Shown: piece after piece, positions 1 through 10,300 of the stretch
Numbering within the stretch: position 1 is the stretch's first letter
How the letters are laid out: every line of letters begins with the position of its first letter
Source: Parashewanella hymeniacidonis
GTDB taxonomy: Bacteria; Pseudomonadota; Gammaproteobacteria; Enterobacterales; Shewanellaceae
Length of the DNA stretch: 64,000 bases
Assembly (NCBI RefSeq): GCF_016900895.1
Contig: NZ_JAFEUN010000009.1
Coordinates: 1-64,000 of the forward strand
Direction of reading: 5' to 3'
Translations under genes and position numbers: made by a program
The notes under the pieces: model-generated
Told to the model about the DNA's origin: nothing
Databases searched by the model: none
Seen by the model: the letters and a program-made list of their open reading frames with translations, nothing else

Positions 1-133
1 GGTGTTTTGTTTAGAATCGCCATTTTATTTTGATAGTTGTCTTGGTCGACTTATTATCTCAAAAATAAAGCTTTTCTCCTCAGATTTATCCTCTTAATTT
101 GTTACCCAAGTTTGATGGGTTCCAAAAAGTAAT

Positions 134-619
134 ATGGATAAACAACTTCAATGTTTGACTGCAACTGAAATAAATGAACAAGCTAAGTTAGATATCGTTC
201 GATTGAATATACAAATGGTCGATGGAGCATCAATTGTGAGTTATGTACCAGAAGCAGAGGACTCTTCTACAGATATTTTTTCGAAAATAGCTCATTTGTG
301 TAATACCGAATCGCAGACACAAAAATTGCTTTTAGTATGCACTCAACGATTATTAACCCAAATCAATGATGCAGTAAGTGGTTTTTCAGCTTTGGGGCAG
401 GCCAACGATGCCTCTAAAAGTGAAATGTTGAAAATAATTAAAACCAGTAATGGTAACCTTTTTTGCCGATGGCAATTAAATTACACTATGTCTGAAGAGT
501 TAATGAAAGATTACGGAAGTGAAGAAGGCATAGAGAAAAGCTTTGGCATTGAATCATTATTTTTTATTACAGATAGTGATTGGTTTTGTTTAGCATGTAA
601 TAAAAACCTGCTTAAGTGA
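134..619 (+). CDS. Hypothetical protein, 161 residues
   Basis: I do not recognise a family. The product is small, acidic and cysteine-containing, with no signal peptide or membrane segment visible, so it is probably cytoplasmic. It has a hydrophobic C-terminal half (around residues 110-157) rich in Phe and Trp. No clear Shine-Dalgarno sequence precedes the ATG. Its 3' end overlaps by 8 bp the convergent gene for the OGFr-like protein. Size and acidity would be compatible with a secretion chaperone, but chaperones of this kind are normally encoded in the same direction as their partner, and no chaperone motif can be recognised. Upstream, bases 1-133 are AT-rich and hold no gene that I can see. 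Confidence 0.6.
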   Translation: MDKQLQCLTATEINEQAKLDIVRLNIQMVDGASIVSYVPEAEDSSTDIFSKIAHLCNTESQTQKLLLVCTQRLLTQINDAVSGFSALGQANDASKSEMLKIIKTSNGNLFCRWQLNYTMSEELMKDYGSEEGIEKSFGIESLFFITDSDWFCLACNKNLLK

Positions 620-1649
620 ATACTAATGGCATCACATCATTCTTACGGACTAACCCATTCCAAATTTGAAGGTTGCGTTCTTTAACCACCCCCTTTCCAT
701 TTGTTGTTATACACAATTTCAATGAGTCTGCGCATTCACCAAAGCCACTATTATATAAAAAGATAAGAATACGACTCAAGCGCTTATGGTTGTGATCATC
801 TTTTTTAAGCCACTTACTTTTTGCTTGTTGAGCGTTGCTTGTATCCATGTGGATGTCATTTCCATTTCGTACAAGACCATAAAATTTTAACATTATATCC
901 ACGTTTTTTCTTATTTCAGTCTGAATTGTAGCATCTACATGAATAGCTTCCTGCATTAACTCAGTATATAAAGGTGCTTTACGGTTAATAGGGCTTGGCT
1001 TTGGGTTAGGAAATAACACCTGAATAAAGTTATGATCATTCTCGAGCTCAATGAAATTCATTTGTGAAAATTTATTAAGTGTAATGGCTGAACCTGGAAC
1101 AGGGTGCTCGGGAGTTGTCATAAATCGCAGCCAATGCCAAGACATGTCTATTTCAGCTAATGGACTTCTAAATGTTGCATTGGTTACATGAGTAACTAAG
1201 GGTAAGTCATCATTCAATAAAGGGCGTTGTTCATCTGCTTGGTTTGGTTGTGAGTTACTCAATGTATATCCGCTTGCCCATGATATGTGTTCTTTAATAG
1301 ATAATGGTTCTGCCCCTTCTAAAAAAACTTTAAAATCATACTGTTGTTCATTTTTTTCGCAAAAAACTCTATTTTTATATCCATCACCCAAGCAAGCTCT
1401 AAACCGAGCAAAATAATAATAAGCTTCTTGTGCCGTTTTAGAATGAACCATGCCGTAATAAGCTTTGGTGGCATCGGCTTTATCCACTCTGAAAAACCAA
1501 TTACGCATGCGTCTAAATACATTAGTTTGGCGTTGTAATTCTTGAGCCGATGTTGTTTTGTTATTGAGCTTTTCGAGTTCTGATCTGGTATAGCCAAAAT
1601 TAACTAAAGAACAACATCTACTTGAAATGATTAGATCATTAATGGGCAT
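612..1649 (-). CDS. OGFr-like domain protein with N-terminal domain shared with the 17740-19056 gene; candidate secreted effector
   Basis: This 345-residue protein appears to have two domains. The C-terminal part (about 168-345) resembles the conserved region of the opioid growth factor receptor family: an E-N-D-H-N-F-I-Q-x-L-F-P block at 203-213, MLKFYGL at 253-259 and HNHKRLSRIL at 286-295, in the family's order. The N-terminal part (about 19-118) can be aligned by eye with residues 15-116 of the 438-residue protein at 17740-19056, sharing FR-x-D, a VHS tripeptide, G-x-x-YK and a following Phe-rich strand. No signal peptide or membrane segment is visible. The family's biochemical function is not established. 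Because the domain is best known from eukaryotes and the partner domain recurs near type III secretion genes, I infer a possible effector. Known bacterial OGFr-like proteins of other function are the main alternative. Confidence 0.72.
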   Translation of the reverse strand: MPINDLIISSRCCSLVNFGYTRSELEKLNNKTTSAQELQRQTNVFRRMRNWFFRVDKADATKAYYGMVHSKTAQEAYYYFARFRACLGDGYKNRVFCEKNEQQYDFKVFLEGAEPLSIKEHISWASGYTLSNSQPNQADEQRPLLNDDLPLVTHVTNATFRSPLAEIDMSWHWLRFMTTPEHPVPGSAITLNKFSQMNFIELENDHNFIQVLFPNPKPSPINRKAPLYTELMQEAIHVDATIQTEIRKNVDIMLKFYGLVRNGNDIHMDTSNAQQAKSKWLKKDDHNHKRLSRILIFLYNSGFGECADSLKLCITTNGKGVVKERNLQIWNGLVRKNDVMPLVFT

Positions 1650-1740
1650 AATTACTACCAGATTATTTATTAATGACTTTTAAAATAACACGATGTGAAT
1701 ATAGGTAGATGTAGATTAAAAAAACTTAATCTTTGACAAT

Positions 1741-1763
1741 AAAAAAGGGCTTATTAAAAGCCC
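1741..1763 (-). terminator. Rho-independent terminator after glyS
   Basis: On the minus strand a GGGCTT/AAGCCC stem with a short AT-rich loop is followed by six T residues. It lies 24 bp beyond the glyS stop codon and would end the glyQ-glyS transcript. Confidence 0.75.
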
Positions 1764-1786
1764 TCTTAAATAATGGAAAAATTGAT

Positions 1787-3856
1787 TTACTGAAGCAGTG
1801 AAATATCGGCGACATGCAAGAATTGCTGGCGAAGGCGGTTGAGCAAAGCCAAACGGTTCGCTTTAAGTGCATCATCGTCGGCCATCACCATCACATCTTC
1901 AAAGAACTGATCAACAGTATTGCGTAAACCTGCCAATAAGTTCAGTGCTTGCGCATAATCACCTGTGGCAAAAAATGGTGCCAATTGCGGTTCAAGTGCA
2001 AGCAGTTGCTCAGCTAACGCTTTTTCTGCATCTTGTTGTAGCAAAGCATGGCTGATGTCATTACTTACTTCACATTCAACTTTAGCGAGAATATTCGACA
2101 CACGCTTATTCGCTGCGGCGAGTGCTGCGGCTTCTTCACGGTTTCTAAATTCGGTAACCGCAGTAATTCGGTCATCAAAATCAGCTGGGCGAGTAGGGTT
2201 ACGTGCTAATACGGCAAGAATCGTATCAACGGCAACACCTTTATCTAGATACCAGCTGCGGAATCGACCCATTAAGAACTGCAATACATCGTCAGTGGTG
2301 TTGTCATTACTGACACTAGCACCATGCAATTGCTGTGCTTTAGCAATCAAATCAACCAAATCTAGCGGCAGCTTATTTTCAACGATAATACGTAAAATAC
2401 CAATGGCGGCACGACGAAGTGCAAATGGATCAGCTGCGCCTTTTGGTGCTTGGCCAATACCAAAAATACCCACCAAAGTATCGAACTTTTCAGCCAGTGC
2501 TACAGCGCATGATACATGAGATTCTGGTACTCGATCGCCAGAGAACTTAGGTAAATATTGTTCAGAAATCGCAACGGCTACATTTTCTGTTTCACCATCA
2601 AGACGCGCATAATGCATGCCCATGGTGCCTTGAGTGTCGGTAAATTCCATGACCATTTCGGTCATCAAATCTGCTTTTGAAAGTAAACCTGCACGCGCCG
2701 CATCTTTTGCGTCAGCGTTTAAACTTTCAGCAATGTAAGCGGCCATATCGCTAATGCGATTAGCTCGGTCTTTTAAGCTACCCAGTTGCTTTTGAAATAC
2801 CACACTTTGTAAACTTTCCAAGCGCGCTTCTAAGGTTTTCTTCTTATCGGTATTAAAGAAGAATTCCGCATCAGCAAGGCGAGGGCGGATCACTTTTTCG
2901 TTACCAGAAATGATTTGCTGTGGATCTTTAGACTCAATGTTAGTCACAAAGATGAAGTTTGGTAACAGCTCACCTTGTTGATCAAATACTGGGAAGTATT
3001 TTTGATCGCCTTTCATGGTGTAAACCAACGCTTCTGATGGTACGTTTAAAAAATCATTTTCAAACTTAGCTGTTAGCACCACTGGCCATTCAACCAATGA
3101 AGCCACTTCTTCAAGCAGTTCATCTTTTAAGTCTGCGATACCGTTTAATTCTGCGGCCGCTTTTTCAGCGTCGCTTTTAATGATGGCTTTACGACGTTCA
3201 AAGTCAGCCATTACTTTGCCGTCATTCTCAAGCTGAGCCAGATAATCGTCGGCATGTTGTAATTCAAACTCGCTTTGTCCCATAAAGCGGTGGCCACGAA
3301 TAATTCGTGCAGACTGAATGCCTAATACCGTACCTTCAATCAACTCACTGCCTAACAACATGGTAACGGTATGCACAGGACGGATAAACTGAGTCGTGTT
3401 ACTGCCCCAACGCATTGGTTTTGGAATAGGTAATTTGTCGAGTGCCTTTTGGGTTATGTCAGCAATCAAGGTGCTGGTGGCTTTACCTTCAACTTTCGCT
3501 TTGTGTAATAGCCATTCGCCTTTATCGGTTTTTAAACGCTCTGCGTCATTAACATCAATACCGTTACCACGAGCCCAACCCAATGCCGCTTTGGTTGGAT
3601 TACCGTCAGCATCAAATGCACCAGCAATGGCAGGGCCACGTTTTTCAACAATTTTATCTTGTTGTGCTGTTGCGACATCTTGAATGCTTAATGCTAAACG
3701 ACGAGGTGCGGCGTACCATTTTGCCTGCGCAAAAGGCAGTTCAGCTTTGGTCAATGCATCCGTTACATTCGCTAAAAACGATTCCGCTAATGTTCGCAGT
3801 GCTTTTGGTGGCAATTCTTCAGTACCAATTTCAATAAGTAAGTTTTCAGTTGTCAT
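1787..3856 (-). CDS. glyS: Glycine--tRNA ligase beta subunit
   Basis: GlyS is the large beta subunit of the bacterial alpha2-beta2 glycyl-tRNA synthetase, which charges tRNA-Gly in the cytoplasm; the beta subunit mainly recognises the tRNA. The 689-residue length is normal for the family. The N terminus ([15 protein letters not shown]) is the characteristic beginning of GlyS, and the block with [19 protein letters not shown] is also typical. The C-terminal part (roughly the last 130 residues) corresponds to the anticodon-binding domain. It lies 12 bp downstream of glyQ on the same strand, so the two are co-transcribed, and a terminator follows it. Nothing unusual was seen. Confidence 0.98.
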   Translation of the reverse strand: MTTENLLIEIGTEELPPKALRTLAESFLANVTDALTKAELPFAQAKWYAAPRRLALSIQDVATAQQDKIVEKRGPAIAGAFDADGNPTKAALGWARGNGIDVNDAERLKTDKGEWLLHKAKVEGKATSTLIADITQKALDKLPIPKPMRWGSNTTQFIRPVHTVTMLLGSELIEGTVLGIQSARIIRGHRFMGQSEFELQHADDYLAQLENDGKVMADFERRKAIIKSDAEKAAAELNGIADLKDELLEEVASLVEWPVVLTAKFENDFLNVPSEALVYTMKGDQKYFPVFDQQGELLPNFIFVTNIESKDPQQIISGNEKVIRPRLADAEFFFNTDKKKTLEARLESLQSVVFQKQLGSLKDRANRISDMAAYIAESLNADAKDAARAGLLSKADLMTEMVMEFTDTQGTMGMHYARLDGETENVAVAISEQYLPKFSGDRVPESHVSCAVALAEKFDTLVGIFGIGQAPKGAADPFALRRAAIGILRIIVENKLPLDLVDLIAKAQQLHGASVSNDNTTDDVLQFLMGRFRSWYLDKGVAVDTILAVLARNPTRPADFDDRITAVTEFRNREEAAALAAANKRVSNILAKVECEVSNDISHALLQQDAEKALAEQLLALEPQLAPFFATGDYAQALNLLAGLRNTVDQFFEDVMVMADDDALKANRLALLNRLRQQFLHVADISLLQ

Positions 3857-3868
3857 GTGTAATTCTCC

Positions 3869-4810
3869 TTACTTATCAGTATTGTTATTGGATGCGGCAT
3901 TAACCGTTTCACACATTGGGAAGCCTAATGCTTCTCGTGCGGCATAATAAGCTTCGGCCACACCTTTAGACATGGCACGAACGCGTAAAATATAACGTTG
4001 CCTTTCGGTAACAGAAATTGCATGGCGGGCATCTAATAAATTAAATGCATGAGAGGCTTTCATCACTTGCTCATAAGCTGGCAATGGTAATGGTTTTTCA
4101 AGGCTCAATAACTTCTGACACATGGCCTCACATTTATCGAACGTTTCAAATAAGAAGTCCACATCAGCGTGATCAAAGTTATACTCAGATTGTTCAACTT
4201 CATTCTGATGGAACACATCACCGTAAGTGATTTTTCCCATAGGACCGTCAGTCCAAACCAGATCATAGACGCTATCTACACCTTGTATATACATGGCTAG
4301 ACGTTCTAGTCCGTAAGTGATTTCCCCCGTGACTGGCTTGCATTCTAGGCCACCGACTTGTTGGAAATAAGTGAACTGACTCACTTCCATACCGTTCATC
4401 CAGATCTCCCAACCTAGGCCCCAAGCACCCAATGTTGGCGATTCCCAGTTGTCTTCAACAAAGCGAATATCATGCACTTCTGGGTCAACACCTAAGGCTT
4501 TTAATGAACCTAAATACAGTTCTTGGATATTATCTGGTGATGGCTTTAGAACCACTTGGAATTGATAATAATGTTGCAGGCGGTTCGGGTTTTCACCATA
4601 ACGGCCATCAGTTGGACGGCGAGATGGTTGCACATAAGCACTGCTCATTGGCTCTGGACCAATGGAACGTAAAAAGGTCATCGGATGGAAGGTGCCGGCG
4701 CCCACTTCCATATCGAGGGGTTGGATAACAGCGCAACCTTGCTGCGCCCAATATTCTTGCAGAGTTAAAATAAAACCCTGGAAAGTCTTTATGTCGTGTT
4801 TGCTGGTCAT
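3869..4810 (-). CDS. glyQ: Glycine--tRNA ligase alpha subunit
   Basis: GlyQ is the catalytic alpha subunit of heterotetrameric glycyl-tRNA synthetase, forming glycyl-adenylate from glycine and ATP. The 313-residue protein begins with the family-typical [18 protein letters not shown] and contains the class II synthetase core, including [19 protein letters not shown] and the [10 protein letters not shown] stretch. The length is slightly above the usual 300 residues because of a short C-terminal extension with several Asn residues. It is the first gene of the glyQ-glyS pair. The promoter should lie in the 281-bp interval between it and the divergent tag gene. Confidence 0.98.
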   Translation of the reverse strand: MTSKHDIKTFQGFILTLQEYWAQQGCAVIQPLDMEVGAGTFHPMTFLRSIGPEPMSSAYVQPSRRPTDGRYGENPNRLQHYYQFQVVLKPSPDNIQELYLGSLKALGVDPEVHDIRFVEDNWESPTLGAWGLGWEIWMNGMEVSQFTYFQQVGGLECKPVTGEITYGLERLAMYIQGVDSVYDLVWTDGPMGKITYGDVFHQNEVEQSEYNFDHADVDFLFETFDKCEAMCQKLLSLEKPLPLPAYEQVMKASHAFNLLDARHAISVTERQRYILRVRAMSKGVAEAYYAAREALGFPMCETVNAASNNNTDK

Positions 4811-4864
4811 ACCGTCTGCTACTTCAGGTGTTGAACGTTAATCGGGAATCTGTAAACCTTGTTT

Positions 4865-4945
4865 GTCATTTCTGCGTAGGCAAAAATCTTGCGACTTTTA
4901 TATAAAATGAAAAGACACTGGACACCAGCCTATGCAGGTGTGACG
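4865..4945. repeat. Possible intergenic palindromic repeat (REP-like)
   Basis: Between glyQ and tag there is a stretch containing GTCATTTCTGCGTAGGC and, 40 bp later, the imperfect palindrome ACACCAGCCTATGCAGGTGT followed by GACG. Both parts look like decayed copies of the short GC-richer palindromic repeats common between genes in marine gammaproteobacteria. Only one copy is in the window, so repetition cannot be shown here. The rest of 4811-5091 is AT-rich and should hold the two divergent promoters. Confidence 0.3.
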
Positions 4946-5091
4946 CTAAAGCTTAATCTTGCTGGTATTATCTCGCTGATATTACTCTGAACAATGATTT
5001 TTACAGACAATTGAAAAAGATTATACCTTGTCATTACAGGCTTATGTAGGTTATTTTCTAGCTTTTGTAGGCGCTTATACGGAAATTTGAT

Positions 5092-5661
5092 ATGGAACTA
5101 AAACGATGTGGCTGGGTAAGTAATGACCCTTTATATCAGCAATATCACGATACAGTATGGGGGCGACCGGTGTATGATCCGCTAGAACTGTTTGCCAAGC
5201 TTTGTTTAGATGGCCAACAAGCTGGTTTATCTTGGATCACCATTTTAAAAAAACAGCAGAACTATTATGACGCATTTGCTGATTTTATCCCTGAAGATAT
5301 TGCGCAATTTGATGAGCAGAAAGTGGAAGCTTTAATGCAAAATACCGGCATTGTGCGTAATCGTTTAAAAGTGAACTCCATCATTCGTAATGCAAAAGGG
5401 TATTTGACGTTCACACAAGAGGGTGGCAACTTTTCTGAGTTTCTCTGGGGCTTTGTCGGGGGGAAACCCATAATCAATCACATTGAGACCCCAGACGATA
5501 TTCCAACCCAAACACCAGAGTCTGAAGCCATGTCTAAGGCGCTTAAGAAGCTCGGGTTTAATTTTGTTGGCCCAACCATTTGTTATGCGTTTATGCAAGC
5601 TGTGGGGATGGTGGATGATCATTTGGTGAGTTGTCATTGTAGGACTGGGAATTCCAACTAG
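5092..5661 (+). CDS. tag: DNA-3-methyladenine glycosylase I
   Basis: Tag removes 3-methyladenine from alkylated DNA, starting base-excision repair. The 189-residue protein has the standard length. It begins with the family signature (RCGWVSNDPLYQQYHDTVWG), which supplies the first zinc-binding Cys and His, and ends with the second pair in DDHLVSCHC. The HhH-like core with AGLSWITILKKQQNYYDAF is present. It is divergent from glyQ and followed by a long structured noncoding stretch. No sign of an ada-type regulatory link is visible. Confidence 0.97.
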   Translation: MELKRCGWVSNDPLYQQYHDTVWGRPVYDPLELFAKLCLDGQQAGLSWITILKKQQNYYDAFADFIPEDIAQFDEQKVEALMQNTGIVRNRLKVNSIIRNAKGYLTFTQEGGNFSEFLWGFVGGKPIINHIETPDDIPTQTPESEAMSKALKKLGFNFVGPTICYAFMQAVGMVDDHLVSCHCRTGNSN

Positions 5662-5942
5662 TGTTGGTTTTAAAGCAAAACTTCTTCGAAGTTTATAACG
5701 TCGTGGGCTTTCTGCCCACACCCGACCAAGAAAGGAGTCAACAGCAACTCCTCTCTTGGATCTCTCCGTGCCGCCCTACAAAGTAAAACGTTATTTCCCT
5801 TATGAGTAAAGAATACCTAACATTTTCGATGGTACATCCTGTACCCCGAAAATTAGCGCCGCATCCATGCTGCGCTTACGATATTATTTATCAACGTGAA
5901 ATAACTACTTTGAAAGGGGAATCAATTCTCGCTTCAAAGTAA
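5662..5942. repeat. Noncoding stretch with several strong hairpins
   Basis: This 281-bp interval after tag has no convincing gene but holds a chain of inverted repeats: AAACTTC/GAAGTTT near 5680, GTGGGC/GCCCAC near 5702-5719, CCAAGA..GGAGT/ACTCC..CTTGG near 5728-5760, GGTACA/TGTACC flanked by TTTTCG/CGAAAA near 5825-5853, a near-palindromic AGCGCCGCAT/ATGCTGCGCT near 5859-5880, and ACTTTGAA/TTCAAAGT at about 5908-5940. Such an ordered set suggests a compound repeat element or a structured RNA rather than a simple terminator. Its GC content is higher than that of the neighbouring broken gene. No transposase or direct target repeat was seen. Confidence 0.45.
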
Positions 5943-7219
5943 TTAGTTTGAATTCCTTTTTTCTGAATCAGTTTTAATATTTTTAGTTGCATTAGAAACT
6001 GCATTTATCATTTGAGTAACTTGTTCAACGGTTTTTGGTTCGAAGTTTGGTTGATGTATTTTTGTAAATGCACTATCACTATTCATATTCCAGTTTTCAA
6101 AGATTTCTTTCATATCTTTCTGGTTTACATCATTTCCGTAGACTTCGAGATAAAATTTACCAAAGCTAATTGCATGCATTCTATCACTTCTTTTTAGTGA
6201 CTCATGTATATAAGCGTTTCCAATGTTATATGAGTGCTTTGCAAATGCTCCAAATAGGGAAACCACAATTAGCCCTTTTAACAGTAAAAAGGAAAAGAAG
6301 AACCAATCTATATTCTCTTTAGCTGCTGAGTTAAACTCAAAAGCACCATAGATTAGTGCCCCTAACGCAGAAACAATTGCTAATACTAATGAAATACTTC
6401 CTTTTTTGTTCCATTCCTCTGCCTTAGTCGAAAACGCCTCTTCTTTCTCTTCTAAAGTTGTAACTGCATTTTCTACAAACTCTGGAACTTTCTTTTCTAT
6501 ATTTTCTTGAATTTGTTTTTGATGTTCTTCTTCTAAGATTCGTATATTGTCTTTAAGTTATTGTTCTTTTTTAACAAGACCACGTTCTACATTTTTATAT
6601 TTATTTTTTGCTTGATAGATTTCTTTCTCGGCTTCTGCAACCTCATGTCTTAAATGCTCTAACTCTTGAGAATATTGCTCCTCTCTTGCTCGTTGCCTTC
6701 GTTCAATTAAGCGTTCTCTATTCTCAAGTTCTTTTATTCTTGCTAGTGTTTGTTTTTCTATGGAGTTCTCAAATTCCTCAGATAGGTAAAATTTTGATTC
6801 ACTTTCAATTTCAGATCCTTCCTCTGAAATTTCAAGCATCATTCTTCTCTGCTCATTTGGAAGTGTTTTTAGTATTCGATCTCTAAGTTCAGGGTTAGAA
6901 CTTTTTAATAATCTGATAATTAGAGATTGATCGACGCTACCAATAATTTTCGATGTTAGTTTGGTATTTGCAAACATGAAAATCTTATTGATGGCTCTTT
7001 GAGGAAGGCTATTTAATATTTTAGTTATAATGCTTGAGAACTTAAATTTTGAACTACTTCAACAATACCTCTTTCTGTTAAATGACCGAATAAGGTTGAA
7101 AGCTCATTTTTATTACTACTAAAAATTAACTCATCTAGTTCCTCTGGTGATAACCATTTCCATATGTTTTCAAGGTCTTCTCTAGGTAAGTTACTAATCC
7201 TAGTTTTATTAATGTCCAT
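5943..7219 (-). pseudogene. Interrupted membrane protein with FliG-like repeats and coiled coil
   Basis: Three minus-strand reading segments join into one protein of about 425 residues. Residues from the first segment (7219 to 7025, 64 codons) contain a repeat resembling FliG armadillo-type helices (LSPEELDELI...LFGHLTERGI). A frameshift near 7025-7050 moves to the frame of the second segment, which continues with LNSLPQRAINKIF and a second FliG-like repeat (LLKSSNPELRDRILKTLP). A charged coiled coil follows. An in-frame TAA at 6558-6560 interrupts it, but the same frame continues with more coiled coil, two hydrophobic segments (coded at roughly 6400-6335 and 6320-6250) and a soluble C-terminal tail to 5943. 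One frameshift plus one nonsense codon points to a decayed gene; sequencing error or recoding are alternatives. Its function is unknown. Confidence 0.65.
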
Positions 7220-7282
7220 TTATTTCTCGTGATTGTTACCATTTTTCGTATTGTAACAACATAAAAAATTTCAAGTCATAAA

Positions 7283-7310
7283 AAAGGATGTTTCACGTGA
7301 AACATCCTTT
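7283..7310. promoter_or_regulatory. parS: parS centromere-like site 1 (also a possible terminator)
   Basis: The core TGTTTCACGTGAAACA (7289-7304) matches the widely conserved chromosomal parS consensus bound by ParB. It is extended by AAAGGA/TCCTTT into a perfect 28-bp palindrome. It lies 27 bp beyond the stop of the amidohydrolase gene, and on the minus strand the palindrome runs into a T-rich tract, so it may also stop transcription of that gene. Confidence 0.88.
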
Positions 7311-7337
7311 CAATTTCAAACCTTCAAACTTCAAACA

Positions 7338-10300
7338 TTACATCTCAAAGTAAAACGGCTTACGCTTAGTCTTATCACCATTTAACTGGTTCATGGTTTC
7401 TGCATCAAACAGTTTACCGTTAACCATGGTGTGAGTGATTTTATCGGTTACTCGAATATCTTCAAGCGGGTTACCGTCAATCACGATTAAGTCAGCCAGT
7501 TTGCCTGCTTCGATGCTGCCGATTTGATGATCCATAGCGAAGGTTTTCGCTGGATTAATCGTTGCAGTCTTGAGTGCTTCAAGGTTGGTCATGCCGCCTT
7601 GTGCGAACATCCACATTTCCCAGTGAGCGCCTAAACCTTCACGTTGACCATGAGCACCGATATTGGCAACAATGCCTTCATCAGTTAGTTCTTTTGCGAC
7701 TTTTGCCACATTGAAATGGTTGTAGTGGGCATCGGGCGCTTTAGTACGACGCATAGATCTTGGGTTTAAAATCTCGCTTGGTACGTATTGAGACAGGCGA
7801 GGGTGTTCCCAAACGTTAGTCTTATCATACCAATAATGCTCACCAGAAATACCACCGTAAGCAACCACTAACGTAGGTGTATAGGCAGTCTTAGATGCTT
7901 TCCAGAATTGTTTAACATCATTGTAGATGGATGCCACAGGCAGTGAATGTTCTAGGGTTGTATGTCCATCAACGACCATTGAAAGGTTATGTTGCAGTAG
8001 CGAACCACCTTCAGGTACCACCATCATTTCCAATTCACGTGCCGCAGCAATGACTTGTTGACGTTGATTACGACGAGGCTGGTTATAACTCTTAACTGAG
8101 AACGCACCCACTTTCTTTAAACGTTCTAAGTGGAACTTAGCATCTTCGAGTGAGTCAACGTGCGAGGTGTAACCCGGAGCATTCGCACCATATAGAATGG
8201 TACCCGTAGAGAAAATACGTGGGCCAACAATTTTGCCGGCTTTTTGTTGCTCACTGGCGGCGAAAATTTCAGTGGTATCATTTGATGGGTCGTGAATACT
8301 GGTGACACCCAGTGCAAGACCTGCGTACAAGTTCCAGTTTTGTTGTGGAATAATTTCATCTTCACCTTGGCTACCGTGAGCATGGGCATCAAAAATTCCC
8401 GGCATGATTGACTTGCCTTTGATATCGATAATTTCCGCTTTGCTAGGTATGTGAGTACTCGCATCGCCAACCGCTACAATATGATTATCTTTAACGATAA
8501 CAACACCATTTTTAATGACTTTGTCACCGTCCATAGTAATGACTTGGCCACCCACAAAAGCAACGGTTCCACGTGGAACATCTGCTTTCTTAGTAAAACC
8601 AATATCCGTTATAGTAGGTTTTGAATCCTCAACGTCTTGGTAATCAGTATCAACTTTCGCTTGATACAGTTCAGGACCGAGTGTCCAATAAAGTTCATTG
8701 CCTTTTGCATTCCAACTGATGCTTTCACCCGCACGTGTACTTAATTTGGTAACAGGTAAATTTGAAGCACTTGGGCTGATGCGGACGGTTTCACCATTTT
8801 TAGCAAATGGCGTCACGAACACTTTGAAGCGTTCAGCAAAGGCGAGGTTGTTGCCGTCTGGTGATACGCGGAATTCCGTTGCATGCTCACTGGTGTAGTG
8901 GGTGCGCTTGTCATGGCCATCTAAACTTATGGATGCTAGCTCTGGTGTCTTACCAAAATCCATAAAATAGACTCGGTCACCGTTTGCACCAAATTGTGGT
9001 TGATAACCACTTGCTGTGATTTTTAGAGTTTTCTTACCTTTTATGTCGACTTTATATAATCCGGGTTCTTGCGACCATGTTTTTGGTGTGATGTAACCAC
9101 CGCGCGCTTTACGATAAACGACGGTTTTACCATTCGGTGAAAAAGTGGGTTCGACGTATTTACCCGGTTCATTGGTCAATACTTTTGGTTTGCCGCCTTG
9201 CGCTGAAATGATACGTACGCGGCCTTGTTTGTCATCATTCCAAGTGGTGAATACAATACGCTTACCATCACGTGACCATTGCGGGAACAGTTCAGAGTAG
9301 TTGTCATTCAGGCGAGTTAGACGCTTTTGCTTGCCTGATTTCAAATCTTTCACGTAGAGCTTACCGAGTGCTTCAAACACGACCTTTTTACCGTTCGGTG
9401 ACACTTGTGCCATACGCAGCATTTTTACGTCGAACTTATCTTTATCTAAGTTTTGCTGAAACTTAACAGCAGGTTGAATTTGACGTTGTGTTTTGACACT
9501 GAAAGGAATGTTGGCAACTTGCTTATCTTCAACGTTTAAGCGATTAATTTTACCGCCTGCCCAAAAAACGATGTCTTCACTGTCTGGTGTCCATGCCATG
9601 GTTGGGTAAACACCATGAATCGCCCACGTTTCTTGCATGTCGCGGTCAAGCTTGCCATACACTTTGGTTTTCTCACCAGACTTTAAATCTAAGACATATA
9701 ATGAGGACTTGAAACCATCACGTTTGATGTAAGCCAGTTTGTTACCATCAGGACTTGGTGTTGGACGAATTGCACCACCAGTGCCTGAGATCATGACTTC
9801 GATGTCACCGGTTTGAGTGTCATAGCGTTTAATTTTGTAAATACCTTTCACTGAATCTTTTGAATAGTGGAAGGTTTTTCCTGGCGTTGCATCTTGGCTG
9901 AAATACACATACCGACCGTCTGGTGAATAGGCAGGCTCACCGAGATCTTTTTGTTCGTTCGGACGTTTAGTTAATTTTACGCCTTTACCACCTGCAACGT
10001 GATATAGCCAAACTTCACCCGCACCTAATGAACGACTACCTGTGAAATGTTTACGTGCCACTATATATTGCGAATCAGGACTCCATGCAGGGCTGTTGAG
10101 TAGGCGAAACGTTTCATCTGTCACTGGGCGTGGGTTGCTGCCATCAGCATCCATAACCCAAATGTTATCACCGCCATCTTGATCTGAGGTAAAGGCAATG
10201 TATTTACCATCAGGGCTATACACAGGTTGCATTTGCCACGCAATACCTTCAGCTAATGGTTTGGCTTCGCCGCCCTCTACAGGCATTTGATAAATATCAC

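Noticed and set aside
1965-2519. Plus-strand reading frame of 184 codons opposite glyS
   Set aside because: Complete overlap with glyS on the other strand, low-complexity Ala/Ser composition, no ribosome-binding site; a shadow of the real gene.
5365-5721. Minus-strand reading frame of 118 codons over tag
   Set aside because: It lies opposite a clear tag gene, has no family features, and runs into the hairpin region.
5662-5942. Integron attC site
   Set aside because: Hairpins are present but no paired seven-base core sites flank a cassette gene, and no integrase is nearby.
8030-8050. A CACGTG-containing site resembling parS inside the amidohydrolase gene
   Set aside because: Only the central TTCACGTG matches; flanking bases do not form the required inverted repeat.
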